Below, one piece after another: positions 11,790 to 22,169 of a stretch of 64,000 nucleotides of DNA. Positions within the stretch are counted from its first letter, which is position 1, and every line of letters begins with the position of its first letter. A model generated the notes under the pieces. The model searched no databases. It was not told where the DNA came from and worked only from the letters and a program-made list of their open reading frames with translations. Made by a program: the position numbers and the translations under genes. Source of the DNA: Lunularia cruciata. Taxonomy: Eukaryota > Streptophyta > Marchantiopsida > Lunulariales > Lunulariaceae. The stretch lies in assembly GCA_948567375.1 (NCBI GenBank), contig OX419760.1:55614001-55678000 (forward strand), written 5' to 3'.

Positions 11790-11990
11790 CCAATGAAGCA
11801 TTGAATTCCTAGATGGCCGTCTGTGCATTCTGGAGGTGAGAAAGAGGTTCCTAGGTGGCATCATGAAGGGGATATCCTTTCCAAAGGACCTTGTACTCCG
11901 TATGTTGGCGACGGCCTTGTTGAATATGGCGACGTGCAAGGATACAATCAACTTTGTACTCCTCATGATCATTGATAGGAATAGGAAGAG
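11790..11990 (-). pseudogene. E1 chromodomain, broken by UAG
   Basis: The minus strand reads EYKVLWKGYPLHDAT, a stop, then EPLSHLQNAQTAI: the conserved chromodomain core K-W-x-G-Y...T-W-E-P-x-x-x-L. The Trp of T-W-E-P is replaced by UAG. Chromodomains at integrase C-termini guide chromoviruses to histone-marked chromatin. It lies between the integrase C-terminal module and the polypurine tract. A second UAG follows shortly after. Confidence 0.75.
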
Positions 11991-12003
11991 GGGGAGGTTG
12001 GAC

Positions 12004-12700
12004 TCAAGAGGAAAAGGAAGAGGGGTTAGGAACAAAGGGTTTCAACTTGGAAACATAAAAGACAGGATGGATACGCATGTGACAAGGCAAGGCAAGTCGA
12101 TAAGCAACAGGAGAGACAATTTGGGTGATATCAAAGGGTCCTATCCAATTAGGGGCAAGTTTACAAACTTGGGTATCGAGTGGGAGAGGGAGGTTACTGG
12201 AGGATAGCATGACTTTATCACCAACTTCAAAGGTGAGATCATGACAATGGTGGTCCGCATATTTTTTTTGGCAATTCTGAGTAACAAGGAGGTGAGACTT
12301 GGCTTGTTGGAGAGATTGGGATATAGTGGTCAAGAATGTGGAAGTATGAGGAACTTGAGATGGAGAGGGAGCAAGAAGAGAATCTGGAACAAGCGGATCT
12401 TGGCCAAAATTGAGAAAGAAAGGAGAGAATCCGGTGCTTGCCTGTTTGGAATTGTTGTAGGCAAATTCTACAACGGCAAGACATTCATCCCAATTGGACA
12501 TTGATAAAGGCACGCAACATATCCTCCAATGTACGATTTGCACGTTCGGTTTGTCTATCAGTTTGAGGATGATAGGCCGTGGACAAAGCAAGCTTGGTGC
12601 CGAGTATCTGAAAGAGTGCTTGCCAAAACTTCCCGGTAAATTGAGGATCACGGTCGGAGATGAGTACGCATGGCATCCCATGATGCTTGAAGACATTGTT
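12004..12700 (-). pseudogene. E1 integrase C-terminal half
   Basis: From about residue 80 of this frame the sequence reads WDECLAVVEFAYNNSKQAS, FEVGDKVMLSS, PNWIGPFDITQIVSPVAYRL and HPVFYVSKLKPF: the end of the integrase core, the basic linker and the GPY/F-type module. The beginning of the frame is off-register relative to the catalytic core at 12485-12847, with which it overlaps, so a frameshift separates the core (ending in TERANRTLEDML) from this tail. Confidence 0.8.
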
Positions 12701-13065
12701 GAAGTGGATTTGCGCTAAGGTTGGAACATCCATGGTATCATAGGTTGGTGCCAAGAGGATTTGCTTACTAAGCTTATCCACAAACACCATGATGGCGGTG
12801 TGTCCTTGTTTTGTCTTTGGCAAGGATGTGATGAGATCCAAGCTCACATGCTCCCAATGAGCTAATGGAATGGCAAGCGGTTGAAGGAGTCTACTTGACT
12901 TCTGGTTGCTGGCCTTGTTATGTTGGTAGCTCTCACACGATTGGACAAATTCTTGAACATCTCATGTTATGTTGGGCCACCACCATTGATGTTAGAGGGT
13001 ACCCAAGCTCTTATCCACACCCATTGACCAGCAATGGGTAAATCATGGGCTTCTTGAAGGCACAC
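12485..13065 (-). pseudogene. E1 integrase zinc-binding region and catalytic core
   Basis: The core reads SLDLITSLP (first Asp), VFVDKLSKQ, LISDRDPQFT (second Asp), YHPQTDRQTERANRTLE (catalytic Glu), so the DDE triad is present. The upstream HHCC region (about 12850-13060) retains EAHDLPIAG but has stops. The enzyme joins LTR ends to chromosomal DNA in the nucleus. The core itself is intact; the flanks are not. Confidence 0.8.
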
Positions 13066-13068
13066 AAG

Positions 13069-14366
13069 TCAAAGATCACCTTTGGTTGGAACATAGATCC
13101 GGTCCACATGGAATAGAAGGATTTCCTTGAAGGAGAAGGTGTTGTACTCCTTGTCACCTATTGTTAGATGACCATGTACCATTTGGAAGAAGGGATCTTG
13201 TTGTAGAGCTAACCAAAACTCGTTATGGATCTTGGGGTCAATTAACACCGTCATAATTGCTGCCGCAATAAGAGGAAGAGACTTCAAATCAGGTCGTCGT
13301 GATAGAGCATCAGGATGACATGGAACCGACCTGGTTTGTTCTCAAGTTTGATGTCAAACAATTGGAGTTGCTCTTCCCATCGATGATGTCGACTCTTCAT
13401 GTGCTCCAGATGTAAGGTTTGCAACAATGGCTTGTGATCAGTTTGCATGATCACTTGTTTCTTCAAGAGATAATGCCTCCATACCTTGTTGGCATATACC
13501 ATTGCAAGTTGTTCCCGATCTTGAGCAGAGTAATTTCTTTCAGCTATATTTAGTCGATGAGATACAAAGGCAATGGGATGTAGTCCATATGGGAATTCTT
13601 GTTGCAACACAACTCCAATTGCAAAGTTAGAAGCATCAAAATCAACCACACAAGGTAGTTGAGGATCATATGGTTGAAGAATGGGTCTTGAAGACACCAT
13701 ATATTTCAACTTTTGAAATGCTTCTTCATGCTTGGTGTTCCACTGGAAGCTCAAGTTCTTTCCCAAGAGGTCAGTCAATGGTGCAGCCACATGAGCATAA
13801 TAGTGGATGAACCGCTGATAAAAACTAGCCAATCCATTGAATGCCCGTACTTCAGTAGCATCCTTTGGGGTAGGCCAATCAGTAATGGCCTTGATCTTCT
13901 CTTCTTCCATCTTGATCCTCTTTGAGGAGATCTTATGACCCAAGAAGGTAACCTCCTTCTGCCAAAAGGCACACTTCAACTTCTTGCAGAAAAATTTTCA
14001 TTGTCGTAGTTGTCTTAGGACTTCTTGCACATGATTCACATGTTCTGCCTTTGTCTTGCTATAGATTAAGATATCATCTAAGAACACCACCCTGACCGAT
14101 CCAATAGTCCATCCAACGCCCGATGCATCTGATCCATGAAGACTACTGGAGCATTAGTGAGTCCGAAAGGCAAAACTCTCCACTCGGAATGCCCATACCT
14201 TGTGCAAAAGGCAATCTTTTGCACATCTTCTCTATCAATCAGAATTTGCCAATAGCCGCTGCAAAGATCCAACTTGGAAAAGTAACGTGCTCCACTTAGT
14301 TGATCAAGCAAGTCATCGATCCAAGGCAAGGGATATGCATTCTTCACGGTTTGCTTATTGAGCTAA
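13069..14366 (-). pseudogene. E1 reverse transcriptase and RNase H
   Basis: 14078-14347 has the RT palm start: [26 protein letters not shown] (catalytic Asp in LDL), [18 protein letters not shown]. The Y/F-x-D-D motif (FLDDILIYS) is present at about 14055-14085 but in another frame, so a one-base indel breaks RT just before it. 13284-13979 continues with the thumb (FLGHKISSKRI, VRAFNGLASFYQRF) and RNase H: VDFDASNFAIG (Asp), RNYSAQDREQLAMV (Glu), MQTDHKPLLQT (Asp). The RNase H domain is intact. Confidence 0.85.
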
Positions 14367-14402
14367 CTTATTGAGCCCACGATAATCAATACAGAAACGA
14401 AG

Positions 14403-15347
14403 TCATCCATCCTTCTTTAGTACCGGTGCTCCCCAAGGAGAGGTACTATGTTGTATGAAGTCCTTCTCCAACAACTCTGTAAGTGTTGTTTGCAACTCCT
14501 CCAACTCCTTTGGTGAGAGCCAATAGATTGGTCTACTCATTAGAGTACTCCCTGTCAATAACTTGATCTTGAAGGGCATACCTCGATCGGAGGGTAATCC
14601 CTTTGGCAGATCATCTAGAAACACATCCAAAAACTCCTTAACTATCAGATCAACCATTGCTTGATGAGGCTCTTGGTCCTCCACAGATTGGTCTTGTGCA
14701 ATCGGCTTGATCCACACCGCAAATACAGACTTATCTTCCTCTAAAGCTTGCTCTATGGCTGCTTTACTAACAAACTTCCCTTCTAGGGACTCATCTCTCT
14801 TCCAAGCTTGCTCCATGGTTGCCTTCTTGGAAAACTTCCCATCTTGGGACTCCACTTCCTTCAAGGTTTGCTTTATGGCTACCTTCTCAACAAACTTCCC
14901 ATCTTGGGACTGACTATTCTTAGGTGTCTTACTCAGAGGTGCTAGACAACCTAATCAGATATTCCTACCTTGGTGTTGTACTTGAATTTGGCGTTGGGTC
15001 CAATCAAATTGAACCTTATGACGTTCAAGCCAATATAGACCCAAAATGATATCATAGTGTAGAGGTGCCACTACAAACCTCATACACTCCAAATACTCCT
15101 TCCCAATCTTGAAGGTAACAGGATGCGAGGTGCGGAATGCAAAACCCTTTCTACCATCCGCCATCATCAAACTACTTCCAATCACTGGTTTGATTGGAAT
15201 ACTCAATTGCTTTGCTACTTGCATAGACATGCAATTCTTTGAACTTCCAGAATCAACCAAAATCCTACAACCCCGATTAGATATCATACCTTGCAAGTGA
15301 AGCAAACTTGCATAGGTTGAGCCTTCAATCCCATTGGAACTAATCAA
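14403..15347 (-). pseudogene. E1 protease and RT N-terminus
   Basis: 14955-15347 carries retropepsin: RILVDSGSSKNCMS with the D-S-G catalytic triplet, followed by a flap region and DIILGLYWLERH. 14403-14864 holds the protease-RT linker with two near-repeats (EQAWKRDESLEGKF, EQALEEDKS) and the RT start: FLDVFLDDLPKGLP...DRGMPFKIKL...PIYWLSPKELEEL...SPWGAPVL. A frame break near 14900-14950 separates them. The internal repeat reflects a small local duplication in the linker (14700-14930). Confidence 0.8.
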
Positions 15348-15363
15348 GCTCCCAGTAGGTGGC

Positions 15364-16302
15364 TCAAAATCTCCTATTGGGATTCCTTGTTTCCCTTATC
15401 ATTCCGCTCCACAATCTCCACTTGGGCAACTTGTCGAGGTCGTCCATTCTAGAGTGGACATTTAGCAATGTGATGCCCCAACTGGCAACAATAAAAACAA
15501 CTACCATTTTGTCACAATTTCTCCCTATCTGCCATGCCAAGTGGTCTTTGTTGAATTGCACCAATCTCCATTGGTGTTGGCTCCTCCATTTGTGTGTAGT
15601 GTATTGGTAGGCTTGGTGGAGGTCGAGGTCGAGGTCGAGACCAAGTTGTTGCCACCAAGGAATCAAAATGTTCGGCCTACCGCATGGCTTCCTCCAAGTG
15701 TTGTGGCTCTCGCATGGTTACCTCTAATTTAGTTCTTGCCTTCAAGCCCCTCACAAATTGATCCAAAGCTTCACCTTCCAAAATATCTGGAATTTGCATG
15801 ATGGTGTTTTGGAACTGCATGATGTAACTTCTTATAGAGCCAATCTGTTTCAACTCTGCCAACTTATCCCGTGTAGCTCATGTGGAATTTATAGCTTGGA
15901 ATAGACTAATTATTGTGCTCTTGAATTCTGCCCATGTCAAGATTGGTGCACCCATTTGTTGTTTGGCTTGCTCTACTCAGAATCTCCACCATAGCTTTGC
16001 TACTCCATCCAATTGGCTAGAAGCCAAGAGAATCTATTTTTGCTCGTCTTGTAGATTGGTAGCTTCAAAATAACATTCACAATCAAACACAAAATTCTCC
16101 ACTACACCCGGGAGATTCTTGCCTTCAAATACCTTGGGTTTAGGGAATTTGATCCAATCTTCTCCTTCTTGAATTGGTACTCTCTCCACTTGCTCTTGTC
16201 GTCAAAGATCTCGTTCATCCAACAATTGAGTAAGGTGCTCAATTTGTTGTTGCATAGCAAGGATAACATCAAGTATTGCCGCCATGGTTGCTCCTCTATC
16301 AC
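15364..16302 (-). pseudogene. E1 gag with CCHC zinc knuckle
   Basis: Gag blocks MAELKQIGSIRSYIMQFQNTI and ILEGEALDQFVRGLK...HLEEAM (15677-15862) match the Retrotrans_gag domain. A CCHC knuckle (CFYCCQLGHHIAKC) is encoded at about 15460-15500 in another frame. 16102-16302 carries the N-terminal part. Several frameshifts interrupt it. Gag would package the RNA in cytoplasmic particles. Confidence 0.75.
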
Positions 16303-16556
16303 ACCACTTCCAATCTTTCTAAATTATTAACACATAGAAATAGCACGTCCACCGTTCTCCATAAGTTACAACCAGAAGCACCAAGGGTTCCTCAAATATG
16401 GTGATCATATGCAGAAAATCTTGTCCAAAGTGCGAGGTGATGAACTGTGTGAAATGATGCTTGGGTAGTATTTGGATGAAAAAATCCCAATGGTTTGGTG
16501 GAAGTGGATTTGGTGGTCCATAAATTCCATCCATCCCATTCCTCCTTTGATACCAA

Positions 16557-16968
16557 TGTAAAAGACCAAATCCAAAGAGAGAAATAAGAGAATGGAAACT
16601 CACATTGGGACACTTGAATGAGAGAAAACTCCAAATGCCTAGCATGAGCTTTGGCTTTGGTTTTTATAGGTAGCATACAAGGCACTTGAGAAGCTTCTCA
16701 AGAAGGTTTCTCAAGCTGCTTTCTTAGAGTGCAAGCCAAGTTAACTAGGAAGCTTCTCAAGAAGCTTCCTTCTAGAAGCCGCCTACTTGGCGTGCAAGCT
16801 AAGCTAGTTGGAAGCTTCTAGAAGCTACTTACTTGAGGTGCAAGCTAAGCTAGCCGGGAAGCTTCCCAAGAAGCTTCCTAGATACTTCCGGAATATTCTA
16901 GGCTACTTTGTCTTATGTGCTACTTCATAAGCCCGACTAACTTTGTTGCCAAACTCCATATTGTTACA
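16557..16968 (-). repeat. E1 5' LTR with HSE-like trimer and primer site
   Basis: Partner of 11339-11754. Just inside the element (plus 16540-16555) the minus strand reads TTGGTATCAAAGG, a partial tRNA-iMet primer site. At 16811-16823 is GAAGCTTCTAGAA, a perfect three-module heat-shock-element pattern (GAAnnTTCnnGAA), amid other GAAGCTTC palindromes. Confidence 0.88.
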
Positions 16969-17234
16969 CTTTCCATACAAGAAGTTCAACCTTGTCTAGC
17001 ACTCATTGATAGAATGGAGGAATAAAAATGCATTCTAGAATGCATTGTCTAAAAAATACCTCTAAGGTACCTACCATCATGATACATGTGGAATATCTTG
17101 TACATTGGAAAGGATACCCATTGTATGAGGTAACCTAGGAGCCCGTAGTTAACTTGACCAATGCATTGGTAGTTGTGTAATCTTTTGAGCACCATCTTTG
17201 CAACAAGGATGTTATGTCTTAAATGGAGGAGGTC
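16969..17234 (+). pseudogene. F chromodomain tail and polypurine tract
   Basis: After the second CTTTC of the E1 target duplication, F resumes and reads EYLVHWKGYPLYEVT, a stop (TAG), then EPVVNLTNA: a chromodomain core matching that of E1. As in E1 the Trp of T-W-E-P is UAG. The purine-rich stretch AAATGGAGGAGG at 17221-17232 directly precedes the 3' LTR and is the likely polypurine tract. Confidence 0.75.
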
Positions 17235-17757
17235 TATAATACCATTAGCTAGAAAATTTATCTAAAGGTGAAAATTGGCTTGGTAATATCTTTAGAGATG
17301 TTATACATGATGGTCTAAAAGAAGACTTCCATTAATAGGCCAAAGGTAAAAAACTCCAAATTTTTTAAGTCAATTTGAGAGGCCTAAAGCAAAAGAATTA
17401 GGCCTTGAAAAATAGAATCTCACCCCTTCTTAAAGAAAAACATTGCCTTCTCTCTCTCTTGTCAAGATCTTTCCAATGATTCTTCTTCCATGTTGTTCTG
17501 AGCTTTTATAAAAAGATTCTTGAAAGATTAACTTGTTTGACCAACCAAAAAGAACTAGGGTTGACATATCATCAATCCATGTATCTAATCTAAGGATGTA
17601 GCTTGTTGACATGTCATCAGTCCATATATATAATCTTGAAGTGTAGCTCCATTGAAGGAAATCCTCTTTGCTATATAATAAAGATAAAGTGTTCCTTTGG
17701 GATATCAAAGGTTTTGGGAATTCCAATCTTGGGTGCTTTTGTCTTTTGATTATTAAA
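17235..17757 (+). repeat. F 3' LTR, 523 bp
   Basis: Partner of the 5' LTR at 5981-6504, with heavy divergence and a small local duplication (two ACATATCATC...CCATGTATCTAATCT-like blocks). It begins TATAATACC (from TGTAATACC) and ends ATTAAA (from ATTACA). Confidence 0.85.
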
Positions 17758-20700
17758 ATAGGAAGATCAAAGTGAATGGTAGAGTAAATTTAATACCATA
17801 TACCAAATAAAATGTCAAATCTTTGGTGAATGTCATTTTGGTTATCATGTACTCTCACAAAATTGCACACAACCAAACCTAGTAATGATGCATTCATAAA
17901 ATAAATCTATCAACTTTCTCTTCATTCTTGATTATCAATGATCTAGCCATTTGGTAAGGTATATTAGAAATTACCACAATATACCAATTTTTCCTTGGGG
18001 TTTTGTTAAGAGGACGTGCAAAGTCATTTCTCCACTTCTCAAAAACTCATAGCAATGGAATTGATCTAAGAAGTAAAGTGGAGGTAGACTTTCTAGTAAA
18101 AGCTTGACAAATATTACAAGTTTGAAAAATTGAGTAAATCCTTGAAAATCTCCTTCCAATGGTAAACTACATCTAGAATCTTGAAATTTATGACACCAAT
18201 GACTTTTCCTACATAATGACTTTCACACATCAAACCATCATGCAATTTATTCATAAATAGGATAGACTCCTCCTTACACATTGCTCTTATAAGTAGACCA
18301 TTTGATCCTTGTTAAAAGAACATCCTCCAATATTGTGTAAGGTCTAGATATTGTTATAAGGGCCTTCATCTCTTTAGCATGTATCCCATCTAGATAGTTA
18401 CTTCTTGTAATAAAGTTCACAATCTCCTTGTCCTCCATTGGAACCTTTTGAGTGATAAAAATGATCATAAGCACTTCCTTTGATGAGGAATCATCCATTG
18501 GCCTAATTCCATCATAATCATAAGCCCTAGATAATGAATAAGAATTTCTATATTTATTTCTTAGCCTATCCTCAATCATCTAATCATACTTAGTCAAGAG
18601 TATCATCTACTTGCTAGCCTTTGCTCCATATAAAACGTGTTGAAAAACTGTATTTCAAGGCCTTGTGATATGTGAAAATTGTGTCTTTCACTCCCGTCAA
18701 GTAATGGAAAAAAAAATTTGAGAGCAAAAATCACTACCAACCCTTCTCTTTTTATGACTGAATATTTTCTCTCATCAAGATCATTTATGTACTAGTATAA
18801 GCTATTAGATGATCATATTCATCTTAGTCTAATTGACTAAGAGTGCATCTTATATTTACATTGTAAAAATCAATATAAAGGATAAAAATCTTACTCCAAT
18901 CAAGTTTAGCAAGAATTGGAACCATAATAAGATATTTCTTTAGCTCCTTAAAAGCTTTGAGAGCCTCCTTGTCCTCCAAAATCACCATTTATTTTACACC
19001 TTTTTTCATATAAATGGTCAAAGTATAAGGTTTGTTGGAAATGAGAAGATGAACCTCCTATAGTACCTAACCATCCCCAAGAACTGACATAATTATGTCA
19101 AGCTTGAAAGAATGGGACATCAAAGATTTTCCTCAACTTTTTAGGATCTATTGTTATGCTATCCTTGGAAATGATATGCCCCAAAATTAGAACTCCTTCA
19201 CAAAAAAATATACACTTTTTTGGGTTGAGTGGTAAATTTTTCTCATCCAATCATAACAAGACCTTGATCAAGTACTCAAAGACCATAAACACAAAAGTCA
19301 TGAATGAAATCTTTCACAAATTTCCAACAAAAAGCTCAAGCAATTTGTTCACAAACTATTAAAATGTGATAAGAGCATTACAAGGCCCAAAAGGCATGAA
19401 CTTAAAAGCATAAGTATAACAAGATGTGGTGAGTTGTTAATGCTTTGGTACAATCTTGATTTGGTTATAGCCACTATAACCATATCTAAAACTATACCTC
19501 TCATGACTTGCAATCTCTTTCAAGATTTCATCAATGAATATAAGGGGTAGTAGTCCTTCTTTGTATTAAGCTTCTTGTAATCCACACATCAAGAAATTAC
19601 CCATTTCCAACTTCTTCCTTAGAGTCTTTTTTCTTGATGGTGAATTGTTAAAGCAAGTACTCCTTGTAGGTATATGACTATCTTTGCTTGGAATGAATCC
19701 TTATAAGAATTTTCATCTTATACAAAGGAAGCTTTCTTCTTCTATTGTGCCAAAAGCTCCAACTGACAACTTTTCAAATTTAAGTACTTTCTTTCTCATA
19801 CTTGCTCTCAACCATATCTATGGATGTTATTACCTTATCTCTATTTTGCATGGGAGATTTAGGCTTTGATACCTCCCCCCTTCCTTTTATTGCTCCTTCA
19901 TAACCTCTTTTTCCATGATAATTGGAATTTTGTGCAATTCCTTTGAACGTGAACTCTACTTCCACAATCAAAAAAAATTTTATCTTGTAAAGTGCTAGTT
20001 GATTGGCCTTCTCTATATAGATAGTTCATATAACCTCTAGGCCCTCTCCTAGAATTTTGGCCCACCTCTTTCTTCTCCTATACTTGTACTATGTTGATCT
20101 TAATATTTGTAAGATACTCAATGATGGTTTGAAGTGGATCTTTTGGTGGAAGAGAAAGAATCAAAGCAACTACTACTTCCTGTGTAACCCTTGCCCCATA
20201 ATTGTAGACTTATAGAGGATGAAAAATCTCTTTGACCACCAAATCACTCTCATCCTCCTCCAAACTCTCCTCCATACAAATTGCAATCTTGATAACTTCT
20301 ACCTTAGAATAAGGTTTCTTATTTCTCACCTTACTTACTTTGAATATGTGGTTTCAACCTCTCACAAAATTCTTGATGAACATGGCTACTATTCCATTCA
20401 TAATAGTCTGAACATTATTGCAACTCTTCCTTAATACTGTAAGAACAAAGACTATAACTTCTCTATTCTTTTTGCTTATTATTTCACTTTCTTTCCATCT
20501 CTTTGTTTGAGGAAGATAACTTAATTTTTCAATCTCTCATAACTTTCATCTAAAAGAAAGTTCTGATTAAGTATGGTAGTCAAACTTTCCAAAGACTCCT
20601 CTTGCTCTTTTCTCCTCTCTTTCTTCTTAACCTTTGACTCATATTATATAAGAGATGCACTCACTTATTATTCCTTCTCTCATTGTTGTCTATGCAAGCC

Positions 20701-21326
20701 TTCTTGAAGTCTCTCAAAAAAGACTTCACATCTTCTCCATCCTTGGTAAAGAAGACAAGTAGTTTCTCTATCTTAACCTCCAACTACCTTTCTCCTCGTT
20801 TTTTTCTTCTTTTATATTGTCTTTCACACTATAACCAATAAAGTTTAAACATGACTAACATTATTTGATAGTGGTCATCATAGAAAATAGAAAAGGCTGA
20901 GGTTGCTCCAAGACTTCCTATGGAAACCCAATGTCATCCAATTTACAATATAATAGCAAGATACAAAGTTGTTGCCATGGAGATACAAAAAATAGATAGA
21001 TTTGAAGAGGGGTATCACTATTGCAATTTTTTATTATTTCTTATTGAACCTATTGTGTAGGAATCATTCATAGAAGAGGATATTGTCACCAACTATGGTG
21101 TAGTACATAAAAAGGAAAACTCTCAAAATCACTTTCACTTATAATAAGTTCAAACTATTCTCTAAAGGTGATGATTTAGTCATTCTAAAGAGGCTACTTC
21201 TACTACAAAGACATCAACTCCAAATACCATGTTCTTCCCTTCCCAAATGGCACAACTATAAAGGCTCTTGGCATTGGAAATTCTTTTATGCTTTTGCTTC
21301 TATGGTATTTCCACCATTATAGCTCA
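17758..21326 (-). pseudogene. D2 pol and gag remnant (family D), right of F
   Basis: The minus strand follows D1 from integrase back to gag. 18274-18579 reads IEDRLRNK...LSRAYDYDG...VPMEDKEIVNFITRSNYLDG...SRPYTILEDVL, matching the D1 RNase H/integrase linker. Near 19430-19510 RT reads RYGYSGYNQIKI. 19780-19971 reads SIDMVESKYEKE, a D1 gag-tail motif. The protease region is missing: 19700 (gag tail) joins almost directly to RT, an internal deletion of about 1.3 kb relative to D1. Gag fragments continue to about 20850. The leader-like sequence to 21326 has no clear counterpart. Stops are abundant; this is the oldest layer of the stack. Confidence 0.75.
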
Positions 21327-21355
21327 TGTAATAATATGGAGTTAGCAAAAGAGTT
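21327..21355 (+). repeat. E3 5' LTR, first 29 bp
   Basis: TGTAATAATATGGAGTTAGC is the E-family LTR start. It is cut by element A after AGTT (21352-21355). The LTR resumes at 30806 with a second AGTT, then AGCCACTAAGG. Confidence 0.85.
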
Positions 21356-21444
21356 TGTCGTGCATATATACATCGCTGTCAACATCATACACTATAGAAG
21401 CACAACTCACACATAAGTCATACATAGACTCTAAAGTGCCACAA
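21356..21444 (-). repeat. Element A: terminal repeat B2, 89 bp
   Basis: On the minus strand it runs from TTGTGGCACTTTAGAG to GCACGACA, the 3' terminus of the element. It is a copy of B1 (21896-22002) with a 17-bp internal deletion. It abuts the target duplication directly, so it belongs to the element. Confidence 0.9.
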
Positions 21445-21893
21445 TAATCAGATTGCTTAACACTCTCAACTCAACTCAACTCAGATCAGTACTTGATCTG
21501 TCACTCTATAAACTACCAACAACTGGGCACTGATTACAGTCAAGCCACACCCACTCAAGCATAGAGAATCCAGGTGACGCTCACTGGCCTCTGTCCACCA
21601 TAGCCAGGAACTCGAAGGCTCAACATCAGAGAAGTGAGCTCTCTGGAGCTCACTTCGAAACTATACTCCCTGGACTCGAGCTAGCCCTGAAACCCTAATG
21701 GTCCCGCTGACGGCACACTTGATGGTGCAAACGGTGCAAAGTGACGGTGGGCCCCACCGTGAAGTCAGTACCCCAAACACAAAATCTAACCGTCGGAAAG
21801 TAGTCCCTGAGAAATTGCTAGAATAACTCTAACTACCATCACTAGAACTCCAATGTCCGAGCATCTAGACGCGGAACTACAAATGGCGTGACA
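21445..21893 (-). repeat. Element A: repeat A2, 449 bp, with conserved hairpin
   Basis: The minus strand runs from TGTCACGCCATTTG to AATCTGATTA. It is a full copy of the 5' terminal repeat A1. It holds a perfect 11-bp stem with 4-base loop at 21631-21656 (GAAGTGAGCTC / GAGCTCACTTC) and a GC-rich palindrome-like GGTGGGGCCCACC, features kept in element B. Confidence 0.92.
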
Positions 21894-21895
21894 GC

Positions 21896-22002
21896 TGTCG
21901 TGCGTATATACATCACTACACAACATACATCGCTGTAAACATCATACACTATAGAAGAACAACTCACACATAAGTCATACATAGACTCTAAAGTGCCACA
22001 AT
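21896..22002 (-). repeat. Element A: internal repeat B1, 107 bp
   Basis: B1 lies between the coding region and A2. On the minus strand it directly follows a G-rich polypurine-like tract (AGGGGGGCGA, complement of about 22002-22013), so plus-strand DNA synthesis could start here. It is joined to A2 through GC (21894-21895), forming the 10-bp palindrome GACAGCTGTC. Confidence 0.9.
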
Positions 22003-22169
22003 CGCCCCCCTAGCTGGCGGTTAGGTCCCTCTAACTCCAGATAGCCATCTACTCTAAGTATATGGTATACCCTCTAATGGGAAAAGATCAGGAGGCCGGG
22101 TGCTATGGAGCCCCATCGTTAGTCGCCTGTCTGCAATCTATACCATATAAAGAATGAACTAGCTATAGG
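22003..22169 (-). other. Element A: 3' untranslated segment with polypurine tract
   Basis: Between the polyprotein stop and B1. It contains an inverted pair ATATGGTATA / TATACCATAT about 70 bp apart, also present in element B (43549-43640), and ends at the G-rich tract next to B1. Confidence 0.6.

Larger units (their letters stand above)
11339..16968 (-). mobile_element. E1, full-length Ty3/gypsy chromovirus nested in F
   Basis: LTRs at 11339-11754 and 16557-16968 bound a 5.6-kb minus-strand element with gag, PR, RT, RNase H, integrase and chromodomain in the standard order. A perfect 5-bp target duplication, CTTTC, lies at 11334-11338 and 16969-16973. The two LTRs differ by roughly 4-5% by eye, so insertion was moderately recent. 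Coding regions carry at least two frameshifts and several stops, so it is unlikely to be autonomous. The insertion site is in the F integrase, immediately before the chromodomain. Confidence 0.9.

Noticed and set aside
21356-21444. B2 as unrelated flanking sequence rather than part of element A
   Set aside because: It abuts the AGTT target duplication, recurs at the same place in B next to AAGT, and duplicates B1.
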